A stretch of DNA of 64,000 nt from JAVBSX01 sp051660685 (GCA_051660685.1 JBOFQB010000043.1:39902-103901); one strand, 5' to 3'; positions 1 through 8,791 are shown, counted from the stretch's first letter. Translations and numbers: made by a program. The notes: generated by a model from the letters alone, not told the origin.

Positions 1-135
1 ATGAAAGTCAAAATGAACCCCAAGAAAACTGTCTGCCCGACGAAGCCGTTTCGCATCTTCCGCTTGAAGAATTCCGGCAAACAGGGGGAGAGAGAGAACA
101 CTCACAATAAACCCTAAAAAAAATCGGCACAACAT
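1..135 (-). CDS. N-terminus of a secreted protein (partial, runs off the window start)
   Basis: The minus strand carries an open frame of 45 codons from an ATG at 135 to the window edge. It begins MLCRFFLGFIVSVLSLPLFA, a convincing signal peptide with a hydrophobic core, and is followed after a likely cleavage near residue 25 by RRADSFLGVHFDFH. I associate the SFxGxHFDFH stretch with proteins annotated as alpha-L-fucosidase-like glycoside hydrolases in Planctomycetota and Bacteroidota, but that is recollection of a family pattern on very few residues. The signal peptide is directly visible; the enzymatic assignment is inference and needs the rest of the gene, which lies to the left of this window. 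Confidence 0.6.
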   Translation of the reverse strand, partial: MLCRFFLGFIVSVLSLPLFAGILQAEDAKRLRRADSFLGVHFDFH

Positions 136-191
136 CAATCGTTTCTCCGTTTGTGTAAAAGTTAATAGTGCTTTGTCAACATTAAAAAGTT

Positions 192-308
192 CTGCGTGTT
201 TCCCCGTTTAGCCGAGGAACAACGTTCCGCGCGTATTGAAATCACAGAACGCGCGATACGTTGTATCGCGGCTAAACATTAGGTCGCTCCGACGGAGCTT
301 GTTTTGTT
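192..308. repeat. 117-bp interspersed repeat containing a REP-like palindrome (copy 1)
   Basis: This block is identical without gaps to 50778-50894 by direct comparison. Its core (206-277) is the main palindromic repeat of the window: GTTTAGCCGAGGAACAACG, a short spacer, then the near-inverse ending CGGCTAAAC. The block overlaps the 3' end of ribD and provides that gene's stop codon. Confidence 0.9.
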
Positions 309-1468
309 CCCCTCAAGTAAATGTCAGGGTCCAAAAAATGGACATTTGGCGATTCTATCTCAAAAGCGTCGGACATTTCAGCAACACCAAGTCCCTTGAT
401 CGGGCTGATTGCGGATTGACCGCCAATAATTTTGGGGGCAACAAAAACATGCACCTCGTCAATCAAATGTTGGTCGAAAAAGGAACCAAGCAACTCTCCT
501 CCCCCCTCAATCATAACCCGTCTTACGCCCCGATGATACAAGGTACGAACAAGAAGACCCAGTTGGTCCTCGCTCGACCCTCTTTCAGGTAAGGCAAGAA
601 TGTCACAACCCTGATCCTGAAGTGCCTGCATTTTCTCGCGCGGAGCATGAGGTCCAACACCAATCAAAACGGGACACTCTTTCGCCGTTTGAACCAATTG
701 ACTGTCAAGACGAAGTGACGCCGAAGAATCAAGGACGACACGCAACGGTTGAGATAACGGTCGAGATAAGCTGTTTGACGCTCGCAACGGAACCAATGTT
801 TCAAGCAACCCCAACTGTTCGTCGGTCAAACCCATTTCCGGCGTTGGTCGATGTCGGACGGTCAAAGACGGATTATCGACTTGGGCGGTTCCTGAACCAA
901 TGATGATTGCGTCCATTTTAGCGCGCAGTCGATGTACGAGCAAACGGGCAAGGTTGGACGAAATCCATTGACTGGAACCGGTTCGAGTCGCTATTTTACC
1001 GTCAAGTGTCATTGCCCATTTGGCGCAAATCCAGGGACGTTGTTCTTCCATCCAAACGATGAACGGGGCGTTGATTGCCCGGATTGCGGCATTTTCGGGC
1101 AATTCAATGACTTCGATTCCGGCTTCTTGCAGTTGGACAATCCCCCGACCTGAAACGAGCGGGTTCGGGTCGCGCATTCCAACGTAAACTTTGCTGATTT
1201 CCGCTGCAATCAGTGCTTGTGAACAGGGGGGGGTTTTGCCAAAATGCGAACAGGGTTCAAGCGTCACATAAACCGTCCCTCCTTTTGCCAAATGACCCGC
1301 CTTTTTCAAAGCGTTCATTTCTGCGTGAGGACCGCCAAAATACGCATGATGACCTTCTCCGACGATTTGGTTATTCTGGACAATCACGCAACCAACTTGC
1401 GGATTGGGGGAAACGGCATCTCCCCCCAATTGGGCCAATTCCAACGCCCGCCTCATATACGGATTCAT
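272..1468 (-). CDS. ribD: Bifunctional riboflavin deaminase/reductase RibD
   Basis: Encodes about 398 residues, close to the usual RibD length. The N-terminal cytidine-deaminase-like domain shows the zinc motif HAE (residues 48-50) and PCSHFGKTPPC (72-82). The C-terminal half is the RibD_C reductase domain (AKWAMTLDGKIA, then VMIEGGGELLGSF). RibD deaminates the pyrimidine intermediate of riboflavin synthesis and then reduces the ribosyl group with NADPH, in the cytosol. I chose the ATG at 1468 because a purine-rich GAAGAAGG-type site sits just upstream and the conserved domain begins there; an upstream start at 1576 adds 36 unconserved residues. The C-terminus is odd: about the last ten residues and the stop are encoded by the interspersed repeat at 192-308. 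No other rib genes are adjacent. Confidence 0.95.
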   Translation of the reverse strand: MNPYMRRALELAQLGGDAVSPNPQVGCVIVQNNQIVGEGHHAYFGGPHAEMNALKKAGHLAKGGTVYVTLEPCSHFGKTPPCSQALIAAEISKVYVGMRDPNPLVSGRGIVQLQEAGIEVIELPENAAIRAINAPFIVWMEEQRPWICAKWAMTLDGKIATRTGSSQWISSNLARLLVHRLRAKMDAIIIGSGTAQVDNPSLTVRHRPTPEMGLTDEQLGLLETLVPLRASNSLSRPLSQPLRVVLDSSASLRLDSQLVQTAKECPVLIGVGPHAPREKMQALQDQGCDILALPERGSSEDQLGLLVRTLYHRGVRRVMIEGGGELLGSFFDQHLIDEVHVFVAPKIIGGQSAISPIKGLGVAEMSDAFEIESPNVHFLDPDIYLRGTKQAPSERPNV

Positions 1469-1530
1469 CTCCACCTTCTTCTTTCCAATAGGCCGATTAG
1501 CGCAGTTCAACAATTGATATACACCTTTCG

Positions 1531-1844
1531 TAACCGTTCGCGGGAAATACAATTGGAGTCCTATTCTCAGCACCAAAGGTGCGGCACAAAATAGACAGCG
1601 GTTTTAACCGCTGATGTCATTTTACGTCCCGGACTTCGCCCTGTAAGGGCGAAACAACGGATTGTGCTGCCCCTTCAGGGCAGATTTTTCTTTGTGACAC
1701 CGACCCAGGGTTTGCAACTTCGCTGCGCTCTGTTGCTACACCCTGGGCTATTTTGTTCCGCCCCGTTGGGGCGAAGATTTCACTTTCCACACTGAAAATA
1801 AGGTATTTCAATTATGTTTTGTAAAAATATCCGTGAACGGTTAA
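1531..1844. repeat. ~300-bp multi-hairpin interspersed element (copy 1)
   Basis: Imperfect terminal inverted repeats (TAACCGTTCGCGGG at the left, CCGTGAACGGTTA at the right) enclose a series of small perfect palindromes: GCACCAAAGGTGC, AGCGGTTTTAACCGCT, CGCCCTGTAAGGGCG, CTGCCCCTTCAGGGCAG and GCCCCGTTGGGGC. The same order recurs at 8792-9091 with many substitutions. A minus-strand frame inside it (1617-1811) is an artefact of the repeat. The element occupies most of the 395-bp gap between ribD and the esterase gene. Confidence 0.85.
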
Positions 1845-1863
1845 GGTTATTTCCGCGCAGACA

Positions 1864-2841
1864 CTATTTCCCCGGTTTCAGGTGTTTGGCGAAAAAGTCT
1901 TCGACTTTTTTCATGTTGGCGGGCAAGAGGAAACTGACATCGACATGTGTTGCCCCCTTCACGCGCCAAAGTTCCGCGTCAACCCCCGCGTCTTTCAACG
2001 CCTTTTCAAAAAGAACACTCTGCTTGAACGGAACCAATTCGTCCTTGTCTCCATGAAGAATTAAAATGGGCGGACAATCTTTGTGAATGTAGGACATAGG
2101 ACTTGCTTTTTTCAAGTGTTCCTTTAATTCGTCCATGTCTTTGACATTCGGGCCAAACATCTTCTTAATTGTCCCGTTCACATCCACATTATACTGTTTC
2201 CCCAACTCCTCCAATTTCTCCTGATTTTTCGGGTCCTCCAAAAGTGCGACAAAATCGGTTGGGCCAAAAAAATCACAAACGGCTTGTAATCGGGTTGATT
2301 GATCGAGGTTTTCCCCAACATCAAAGTCTTTAATATTGTCGGTTGTTGCAAGCAAAGCGACCAAATGTCCCCCCGCAGATGCGCCCCAAGCACCGATTCG
2401 GTTGGGATCGATTTTATATTTTTTGGCATTAGCACGCAACCAACGAACGACGGACTTGCAGTCTTCGATTTGGGCGGGGAAGGGGGCGACATCTGCCGGG
2501 TCCTTAGCTTTATCAATCAGGCGATAATTGATGAGGGCAACGATGTAACCTTTTGGGGTGAACCAGTTTGCGAACAGACCGTATTCGTCTTTACTTCCTG
2601 AGGACCAACTTCCTCCGTGAACGGCGATGATAACGGGAAAGAGGTGATCGGCTTCCTTGTAACCGGGCGGAAAAAAGAGGTTCAATTGTTGTCGATATTT
2701 TCCTCCGTTGACATAGGGAATATCTTTTTCGACGGTAATACCATCTGGGAGTTCTCCACCTCCGAGATCAATTTGGGCGAAGAGGGGGATTTGCGAGAGG
2801 AGCAAAACGAGGAGCAGACACAGGAGCGATTTTGTTTTCAT
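1864..2841 (-). CDS. Secreted alpha/beta-hydrolase (BD-FAE-like esterase)
   Basis: A 325-residue protein starting MKTKSLLCLLLVLLLSQIPL, a signal peptide cleaved around FAQ-ID. The mature part has the esterase hallmarks: oxyanion-hole motif HGGSW (75-79), nucleophile elbow GASAGG (153-158, Ser155), acidic residue in HGDKDELVP (Asp265 or Asp267) and catalytic His299 in ATHVD. These match the BD-FAE/acetyl-xylan-esterase-like branch of the alpha/beta-hydrolase fold, which cleaves short esters, often on plant polysaccharides. The ATG at 2841 has GGAAAGG eight bases upstream, so I prefer it over a TTG two codons earlier. The substrate cannot be read from the sequence. Confidence 0.85.
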   Translation of the reverse strand: MKTKSLLCLLLVLLLSQIPLFAQIDLGGGELPDGITVEKDIPYVNGGKYRQQLNLFFPPGYKEADHLFPVIIAVHGGSWSSGSKDEYGLFANWFTPKGYIVALINYRLIDKAKDPADVAPFPAQIEDCKSVVRWLRANAKKYKIDPNRIGAWGASAGGHLVALLATTDNIKDFDVGENLDQSTRLQAVCDFFGPTDFVALLEDPKNQEKLEELGKQYNVDVNGTIKKMFGPNVKDMDELKEHLKKASPMSYIHKDCPPILILHGDKDELVPFKQSVLFEKALKDAGVDAELWRVKGATHVDVSFLLPANMKKVEDFFAKHLKPGK

Positions 2842-3021
2842 TGCCAATACCTTTCCAACAAACAGTTAAGGATGTGTCACGTTGACGTTTTTAGAACGGG
2901 TCCCACTCATTGTCAGAATCATTCATTTGTGTCAAACATTTTCGATGATTTTGATTGGGTGATTGGGCGGATTATACCGTTAAGCGACAAGGGAGTCAAT
3001 TTAGGTGTTTGTCCGTAAATC

Positions 3022-3198
3022 AGTCCGCAAACAAGTTTGGTTTTGCGATTTGAACCGAACCGGGTTGGACGGATTTGTTTTTACCATGAAACACACGAAA
3101 AACACGAAAAACCGTATTTTGTGAGATTTTCGTGTTTTTTGTGATTTTCGTGGTTCAAAAATGAAAATACTCTTTTTCGCAAAACTTGTGAGCGGACT
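3022..3198. repeat. MITE-like element, ~175 bp (copy a)
   Basis: Begins AGTCCGCAAACAAGTTTGG and ends with the near-inverse CTTGTGAGCGGACT, giving terminal inverted repeats of about 16 bp. The interior holds CACGAAAAACACGAAAA-type motifs and their inverse TTTTCGTGGTTCAAAAATG. Related copies lie at 16517-16690, 32372-32548 and 49184-49352. Confidence 0.85.
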
Positions 3199-3317
3199 GG
3201 TCCAGCCCCCTATCCCCTTTTTTCCTTTTTCGGGTAAAATACCTCCCAGATTGGATGTCGAGTTTTCACCCTATGCTCGTTCGGACCCTTTTTCTTCTCT
3301 CATTTCATTATCTCCCA

Positions 3318-3794
3318 ATGTCTGGAATCAGCGTTGAATTTATCAATCCCTTTATCTCGGCTGTTGATAAAACCTTTGCGACAATGACCAATATTCCGGT
3401 TCATCGTTCGACACCGACGCTGAAAGTCAATCCAAGCACCCTCTATCCCGTCAGCGGAATTATCGGCTTTTCCGGCATTGTTGTCGGAACTGTTATTATG
3501 ACTGTTTCTGAGCGACTTGCAATCAAAATTGCTTCAACGCTTTTAATGACCGATTTAACAGCGGTTGACGGTGATGTTCTGGATGCAATTGGCGAAATGA
3601 CGAATGTGATTGCCGGAAATGCAAAAGCCCAGTTGGAGCATTATCACCTGAATCTCAGTCTGCCCAACATTATTTTCGGGGAAAACACCGAAGTCCGTTT
3701 TCCCGAATCAAGTCAGCCCATTACAATCCCCTTTGAAACCGAATACGGTCCCTTTGCTGTTGAAATCGGCTTTACATCACACGCCAATTCGTAG
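3318..3794 (+). CDS. cheX: CheX-like chemotaxis phosphatase
   Basis: About 158 residues from the ATG at 3318 (MSGISVEFINPF), the typical CheX length. The diagnostic catalytic motif of CheC/CheX/FliY phosphatases, ExxN, is present as GEMTNVIAGNAK (Glu93, Asn96) after a central beta region. CheX dephosphorylates CheY-P or related response regulators in the cytosol. Longer in-frame starts upstream add non-conserved residues. No other chemotaxis gene is visible nearby, so the cognate regulator is unknown; in several lineages such stand-alone CheX proteins serve other response regulators. The next gene starts 24 bp downstream on the same strand, suggesting co-transcription. Confidence 0.85.
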   Translation: MSGISVEFINPFISAVDKTFATMTNIPVHRSTPTLKVNPSTLYPVSGIIGFSGIVVGTVIMTVSERLAIKIASTLLMTDLTAVDGDVLDAIGEMTNVIAGNAKAQLEHYHLNLSLPNIIFGENTEVRFPESSQPITIPFETEYGPFAVEIGFTSHANS

Positions 3795-3818
3795 ACCAAT
3801 TGCGTCAAGACTCACACG

Positions 3819-4628
3819 ATGAACTCGCCTCATTTTGCCCGATTGGAATTTGCGAAAACGATTGCTCGTGAAGCCGGGCAGTTGACCTTAAAGTTGTTTT
3901 ACAGTCCAAAACTGCCTGTTGAGCGAAAAAGTGACAATTCCCCGGTTACAGAAGCGGATCGAGGGGCGGAATTGCATCTTCGCAAACGGATCGCGGAACA
4001 ATTTCCCGATGATGCTATTTTGGGGGAGGAATTCCCTGAACAGTCGGGCAAAAGTGGTTTTCGTTGGATTCTTGACCCTATTGACGGAACCAAATCGTTT
4101 ATTCATGGAGTCCCGATTTACAGCACGTTGATCGGTCTCGAACACGAGCATGAGTGTGTTGTAGGAATTATAGCGATTCCGGCACTTCGAGAGATGATTT
4201 GGGCTGAGAAGGGACAAGGGGCTTGGTTTGAGACCCCGCGAAATGCCGAACCGATTCAGGCCCGTGTTTCGCCGACTGCCCGGTTGGAAGAAGCCTGTTT
4301 CCTGACAAGTGAAGTCTTAACCTTTGTCCAATGTGGTCGGGATTCGCTTTATAACGAATTGCAACGACGAACTCTTTTGACCCGAACATGGGGGGATGCT
4401 TACGGTTATTATCTCGTTGCAACGGGTCGCGCTGATCTGATGATTGATCCACAATTAAGTCTTTGGGACGCCGGACCTTTGCTTGTCATTCTCGAAGAAG
4501 CAGGCGGTTGTTTCACCGATTGGTCGGGCAACCGAACGATTTACAGTGAAGAAGGGGTTGCGAGCAACGGGCATCTTCACGATTCCGTTCTCGCGCTGAC
4601 CCGAAATTGCCCCAAAAAAATAGTCTAA
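3819..4628 (+). CDS. Inositol-monophosphatase family / histidinol-phosphatase-like enzyme
   Basis: A 269-residue soluble protein with the full metal-binding signature of the inositol monophosphatase fold: GEE (69-71), DPIDGTKSF (86-94) and WDAGPLLVILEEAGG near 216. The family hydrolyses small phosphate esters with Mg2+. The sequence style (VERKSDNSPVTEADRGAE) resembles HisN-type histidinol-phosphate phosphatases, but the substrate is an inference and myo-inositol phosphate or other sugar phosphates remain possible. It follows cheX by 24 bp on the same strand and is convergent with galK. Confidence 0.85.
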   Translation: MNSPHFARLEFAKTIAREAGQLTLKLFYSPKLPVERKSDNSPVTEADRGAELHLRKRIAEQFPDDAILGEEFPEQSGKSGFRWILDPIDGTKSFIHGVPIYSTLIGLEHEHECVVGIIAIPALREMIWAEKGQGAWFETPRNAEPIQARVSPTARLEEACFLTSEVLTFVQCGRDSLYNELQRRTLLTRTWGDAYGYYLVATGRADLMIDPQLSLWDAGPLLVILEEAGGCFTDWSGNRTIYSEEGVASNGHLHDSVLALTRNCPKKIV

Positions 4629-4724
4629 CCGCAGAACCATGTTCTATGTTCTGCGAGTCCTTAGCGTCTGCGCGAAAATAACCTGTCTAAATTACGGATT
4701 CACAATTGATGAAAGATTTGTATT

Positions 4725-4789
4725 CTTTCGTGTTTTTGGTGTATTTCGTGGTCTAAAAGAACCACTAAAAACACGAACCTCACGAAAGG
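4725..4789. terminator. Long AT-rich hairpin in a convergent intergenic region
   Basis: TTTCGTGTTTTTGGTG and TTTCGTGGT on one side are matched by ACCACTAAAAACACGAA and CACGAAA on the other, forming a long imperfect stem. It sits between the stops of the phosphatase gene (+) and galK (-), where a bidirectional terminator would be expected. A relative lies just after secDF at 37919-37982. The function is inferred from position. Confidence 0.5.
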
Positions 4790-4911
4790 AACAAATGAAA
4801 ATGTATCCGTTATTTATGCGCAGATACTTAGCCCGGCACAAGCCGGACGGAAACCTCATTTTCATCTTTTTTTTACTCGCCCCAATTCCGTCGATTACCA
4901 AAAGGCAAGAA

Positions 4912-6108
4912 TCACTTCCTCACCATCCTTGCCCCTTCCGCCGCTTGTGTCGAAAACATCGTCGGTTCCGGTCGCGTCCGCGATTTATACTTCTTCCGAA
5001 TCACTTGCGCAATCGTCTCAATTTTCTCCGTCTTGACCAGTGAAACGGTACAACCGCCAAAACCCCCGCCCGTCATGCGCGAGCCAATCATCCCTCCTTC
5101 GGGCCCAATTTCCCGAGCAATCTCTACCAAAAGGTCCAACTCCTTGCAACTCACTTCAAAATCGTCGCGCAACGAATCATGACTCGCATACATCAGTTTC
5201 CCCGACGTCTTCCAGTCCTCCTTCTTCAACGCCTCTGCCATTTCCAACGTCCGCTTGTTCTCCGTTATCACATGTCGAGCACGCCGAAACGCGACATCAC
5301 TCCCAAATTCCTTAATGAGTTTCGCTTTTGCTGAACGAAGTTGCTCCATCGTTGCATCCCGCAAAACCGAAACGCCCAACACTTTCGTCGCCGCTTCACA
5401 TTGCGCCCTTCGTGTCGGATATTCACTCCCGGTTAACTCATGCTTGACATTGGAATTGACAATCAAAACGGAGATGCCCGGATTGTCAAACCGAATCATT
5501 TCCGGCTTTTTTGTCCGGCAATCAAGAAGCATCGCATGTCCCGCCTTTGCGTTGATTGAAATCATCTGGTCCATGATTCCACACGGCATGTGCGCGAACT
5601 TATGTTCGGCTTTTTGACAGATCAACGCTTTTTTCAGGGGGTCAACTCGAACGCCCGCCATATACTCAAAGAGCGTCACCGTTGCGACTTCAAGGGCTGC
5701 GCTACTTGAAAGACCACCTCCTAAGGGGATACTGGAATTGACAACGGCGAGGAAGGGATCGACCGAGATACCTCCTTCCCGGGAACAGGCGATTGTTCCT
5801 TGAAGATAAGAGGCCCAATGAGGTGTTTCGTCCGGGTGAATTTCTCCTTCAACGACCAGATCGGCAAACGCCTCAACGTTGCAGCTGTAAACGGTTGCGC
5901 GACGACCTTCGTTCAGCCCGGCTGCAATAACGGTGTATCGTTCGATTGCAAGAGGGAGGACGAAACCGTCATTGTAATCGGTATGTTCGCCAATGAGGTT
6001 GACGCGACCGGGTGCTGCTGAAACCCAAGCGGGTTGGGTCCCAAAACGCTTGACGAATTCCGCCCGGGTTGCAATTATCTGTTCTTCCAAATCAATAGTA
6101 TCAAACAT
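4912..6108 (-). CDS. galK: Galactokinase
   Basis: About 398 residues with all GHMP-kinase/galactokinase signatures: GRVNLIGEHTDYNDG (34-48), the ATP-binding loop PLGGGLSSSAA (128-138), GIMDQ with the catalytic Asp180, and the C-terminal MTGGGFGGCTVSL. It phosphorylates D-galactose at C1, the first Leloir step. The ATG at 6108 gives a standard N-terminus; a TTG at 6153 would add 15 residues with no visible support. The gene lies downstream of a Na+/sugar symporter on the same strand, so uptake and phosphorylation of galactose appear to be genetically linked. GalT and GalE are not in the window. Confidence 0.95.
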   Translation of the reverse strand: MFDTIDLEEQIIATRAEFVKRFGTQPAWVSAAPGRVNLIGEHTDYNDGFVLPLAIERYTVIAAGLNEGRRATVYSCNVEAFADLVVEGEIHPDETPHWASYLQGTIACSREGGISVDPFLAVVNSSIPLGGGLSSSAALEVATVTLFEYMAGVRVDPLKKALICQKAEHKFAHMPCGIMDQMISINAKAGHAMLLDCRTKKPEMIRFDNPGISVLIVNSNVKHELTGSEYPTRRAQCEAATKVLGVSVLRDATMEQLRSAKAKLIKEFGSDVAFRRARHVITENKRTLEMAEALKKEDWKTSGKLMYASHDSLRDDFEVSCKELDLLVEIAREIGPEGGMIGSRMTGGGFGGCTVSLVKTEKIETIAQVIRKKYKSRTRPEPTMFSTQAAEGARMVRK

Positions 6109-6249
6109 GAGAGACCGAAAAGGTATAGCGGGAGTACAGGCCGAAAATGACAAAGGAGGGTTACATTGCCCAAGACGCCCTGATTATACGCTCTTTTGGA
6201 CCGATTCGTCAAGGTGCTGTAAAAGGATTCACAAAGAAACAAGGGTGCT

Positions 6250-6267
6250 GCCCGGCTTCTGCCGGGC
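6250..6267 (-). other. GC-rich hairpin between the symporter and galK
   Basis: GCCCGGC, a four-base loop and GCCGGGC form a perfect 7-bp stem in the ~177-bp gap between the symporter stop and the galK start. On the minus strand it is followed by a T-rich run, so it might attenuate read-through into galK. It may equally be one more dispersed palindrome, since AGCCCGGC...GCCGGAC pairs also occur near 4832 and 53916. Confidence 0.4.
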
Positions 6268-6285
6268 GAAATCATTGCCTCTATA

Positions 6286-8478
6286 TTATGCCAAAAGATT
6301 GGCAACTAGGTTTAACCAGTAATTCTCGAAGGAGACCCAATCGTACTCCCAGAAATATAGGTAAAGCCCTATTGTTGCAACGACGACAAATAGGCCGACG
6401 ATTCGGGCGGATTTTGAGGGCGTAACGTCGACATCAACATCACCTTTTGCAACAAAGGGTTCTTTTCGCGGGAAAAAGGCCGTTAAAAAACCGAGTATAG
6501 CAACGATGATACCAAAGGTTAACGCGAGACGGTCCAAAAACGGAATGGAAGGGGCGAATTTCATCAACAACCCGTATAGGATCGGCGAGGTAATCAACGC
6601 GACGGGACCACACATTCCAGGCGCATAACGGGCAAAGAAACCAAAAAGGAAAGCAGCCAAAATACCCGGGGAGATAAAGCCTTGAAATTCCTGAATAAAC
6701 GAAAATACTCCGCCAAATCGGGGATGATTCAAGAACAACGCAATCGTGCAGCCGATTGCTCCAAAAACAACAACACAAACACGACCAACGAAGACAAAGG
6801 TTTTGTCCGACGCTTTTGGGGCAATGTACTCTTTGAAAAAGTCCATTGTAAAGATGGTCGAAGAGGCGTTGAGAACAGATGCAAGGGAACTGACGATTGC
6901 TCCGAACATTGCGGCGAGGATGAAACCGCGCAAACCGGGCGGAATCAGTTTCCCGATTAACAGGGAAAAGGCAGTGTCGTATTTGTAACCGATCAAGGTT
7001 TTTTCAACGGCGTAGGAAACGGGCGGAATACTGCCGTTACTCCCGTTCCCTTCCTCTGTCCCCGCTTGTTCGGACTTCGACATGCCAAATCGCTTTTTCC
7101 AGAAATCGAGTGTGTTGGAATGATTGGCAGATTTGACGGTCTGTAGAACCTGATTTTGCAGGTCCATGACCGGAATGTCGGCGGAGTGCGGTATGCTCAG
7201 AACCGCACAATTGTGACGAATCAGTTCTTCTGATTGTGAAGGATACAGTTTGGCAAAGTCGGCGTTGAAGTCAAAAATGCTCTTCTGAGAGTCGGCAACC
7301 GTTATCTGATCGTTAAATTTTTCCAACGTCTTCCCATTTTCCGTTGATTCGGTTGCCGCAAGTTGTAAATCACCACTATAAAGGTTAAATGCAATAATGC
7401 CCGGAAAAACAACGATAAAGGGGATGAGTAGTTTCATAAAAGCGGCAAAGACGATCCCTTTTTGCCCTTGTGCGAGCGATTGCGAACCGAGTGTTCGTTG
7501 GACGATGTATTGGTTGAGACCCCAATAATAGAAATTGGGAATCCAAAGCCCAATAAAGAGGGCGGTAATCGGCAATTTCGGGTCATCCCAAGCGAGATTC
7601 ATGTGCAATTTGTCGGCGTTGAGCGCGAAAAACCGATCCCAACCATTTTGCGTGGACAATTGGTTGGCGAGTTCGGGAGTAATGCCGGTTGTCGCGGTCA
7701 ACGTGTTGGGATCAACGACCCCGAGTTGTTGGATTGCGAAGTAGAGGATAACACCTCCCCCGACGATCAGTGCAGCTCCTTGCACAAGGTCAGCCCAAAC
7801 GCAAGCGCGGAGACCGCCGAAACCGACGTAGAGAACGGCGATGAAGCCGAGCAGATAAGCGATGATGTACCAGTTGAGGGTTATGGAACCGAGCGGGACA
7901 TTTTTCAGAAGGGCTGCAAAGGTGATTGCCCCGGAATAGACGATAACGGCGAATGTGACAGTCACAAGTGTCACAACCATGAGAAGTGACATCAGGGTCC
8001 GGGAAAAGCGGTTGTACCGTTTTTCGAGGAATTCAGGAATGGTGTAAATGCCTGTTTTGAGGAATTGAGGCAAGAAGAAGAAGGCGACGCAGACGAGGGT
8101 GATTGCGGCCAACCATTCATAACTGGCGATTGCCAAACCGACGTAATTTGCGGCATCACCTCCCATACCGACGAATTGTTCGGTTGAAATATTGGCTGCA
8201 ATGAGAGAGAAGCCGATCAGACACCAACCGAGACTTCTTCGGGCGAGGAAGTAGGATTCGCTTTCCTTACCTTCTTTTGATTTTCGGCTCATCCAAATGC
8301 CGAATGTGACAACGAAAAGGATAAAGGCGAGGAATATCAGAATGTCAAGCAGGGCGAGCATGGAGAACGAACGGCTCGCGTTGACAGTTTCGTCAAGGTT
8401 GGTTGTGACTTCAGCAAATAAAGGGGTTGTCAACATGGGCATTTCAAGATAAAAGGGGAGGTGATGAGAATGTGTCAT
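6286..8478 (-). CDS. Sodium/solute symporter (SSS/SLC5 family), probable sugar uptake
   Basis: A 730-residue polytopic membrane protein. Roughly 14 hydrophobic segments begin at residue 40 (LALLDILIFLAFILFVV), and AANISTEQFVGMGG (94-107) and GFGGLRACVWADLVQG (219-234) are typical of SGLT-like SSS transporters. A galactose or glucose substrate is inferred from galK downstream. It is longer than classical bacterial SGLTs because of a hydrophilic stretch of about 130 residues (about 368-500) between two membrane segments. The ATG at 8478 lies one base after the TGA of the upstream zinc-ribbon gene, so translation is probably coupled; internal ATGs at residues 13 and 15 are alternative starts. 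Confidence 0.9.
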   Translation of the reverse strand: MTHSHHLPFYLEMPMLTTPLFAEVTTNLDETVNASRSFSMLALLDILIFLAFILFVVTFGIWMSRKSKEGKESESYFLARRSLGWCLIGFSLIAANISTEQFVGMGGDAANYVGLAIASYEWLAAITLVCVAFFFLPQFLKTGIYTIPEFLEKRYNRFSRTLMSLLMVVTLVTVTFAVIVYSGAITFAALLKNVPLGSITLNWYIIAYLLGFIAVLYVGFGGLRACVWADLVQGAALIVGGGVILYFAIQQLGVVDPNTLTATTGITPELANQLSTQNGWDRFFALNADKLHMNLAWDDPKLPITALFIGLWIPNFYYWGLNQYIVQRTLGSQSLAQGQKGIVFAAFMKLLIPFIVVFPGIIAFNLYSGDLQLAATESTENGKTLEKFNDQITVADSQKSIFDFNADFAKLYPSQSEELIRHNCAVLSIPHSADIPVMDLQNQVLQTVKSANHSNTLDFWKKRFGMSKSEQAGTEEGNGSNGSIPPVSYAVEKTLIGYKYDTAFSLLIGKLIPPGLRGFILAAMFGAIVSSLASVLNASSTIFTMDFFKEYIAPKASDKTFVFVGRVCVVVFGAIGCTIALFLNHPRFGGVFSFIQEFQGFISPGILAAFLFGFFARYAPGMCGPVALITSPILYGLLMKFAPSIPFLDRLALTFGIIVAILGFLTAFFPRKEPFVAKGDVDVDVTPSKSARIVGLFVVVATIGLYLYFWEYDWVSFENYWLNLVANLLA

Positions 8479-8479
8479 C

Positions 8480-8710
8480 TCATTGTAATGCGCAACCGCG
8501 ATTGCCGCAACAACTCATAGGTTGTGATCGGCAGGAATCACTTTGACCGGGACAAGAGGGAATCGAGGAGTCAACCGGACTCCCCGGGACACTGAACCAT
8601 TTCTCCAGTTTCTTGGACCCGCAATCCGGGCAAATCGCCTGTTGTTGACCAAAGAGAAGCAATTCAAACTCGTTGCGGCATTTCGGGCAGTAATATTCGT
8701 AAAGCGGCAT
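8480..8710 (-). CDS. FmdB-family zinc-ribbon protein
   Basis: A 76-residue protein with the FmdB zinc-ribbon signature: MPLYEYYCPKCRNEFE at the start and CPDCGSKKLEKWFS at 32-45, giving two CxxC knuckles. The C-terminal tail is rich in Cys, Ser and Gly (CGNRGC). FmdB proteins are putative regulators of unclear role. The gene is first in an apparent operon with the symporter, whose start follows its TGA by one base, and with galK further on. Whether it regulates those genes is unproven. Confidence 0.85.
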   Translation of the reverse strand: MPLYEYYCPKCRNEFELLLFGQQQAICPDCGSKKLEKWFSVPGSPVDSSIPSCPGQSDSCRSQPMSCCGNRGCALQ

Positions 8711-8791
8711 GATTGATGTTGTTATTCTGTGTTCTTTTATTCTGTGTTCTACAGTTTTGTCATTTTCAGGGACCGTACTTCATACTGTTCT

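Noticed and set aside
1469..1530. FMN riboswitch before ribD
   Set aside because: The upstream region is short and dominated by the repeat element; no RFN-type conserved segments are visible.
1617..1811. Apparent 64-residue protein
   Set aside because: Lies entirely within the multi-hairpin element; the translation is of palindromes and differs in the second copy.
4639..5043. 134-codon plus-strand frame after the phosphatase gene
   Set aside because: Covers an AT-rich hairpin and the antisense end of galK; no ribosome site or domain.
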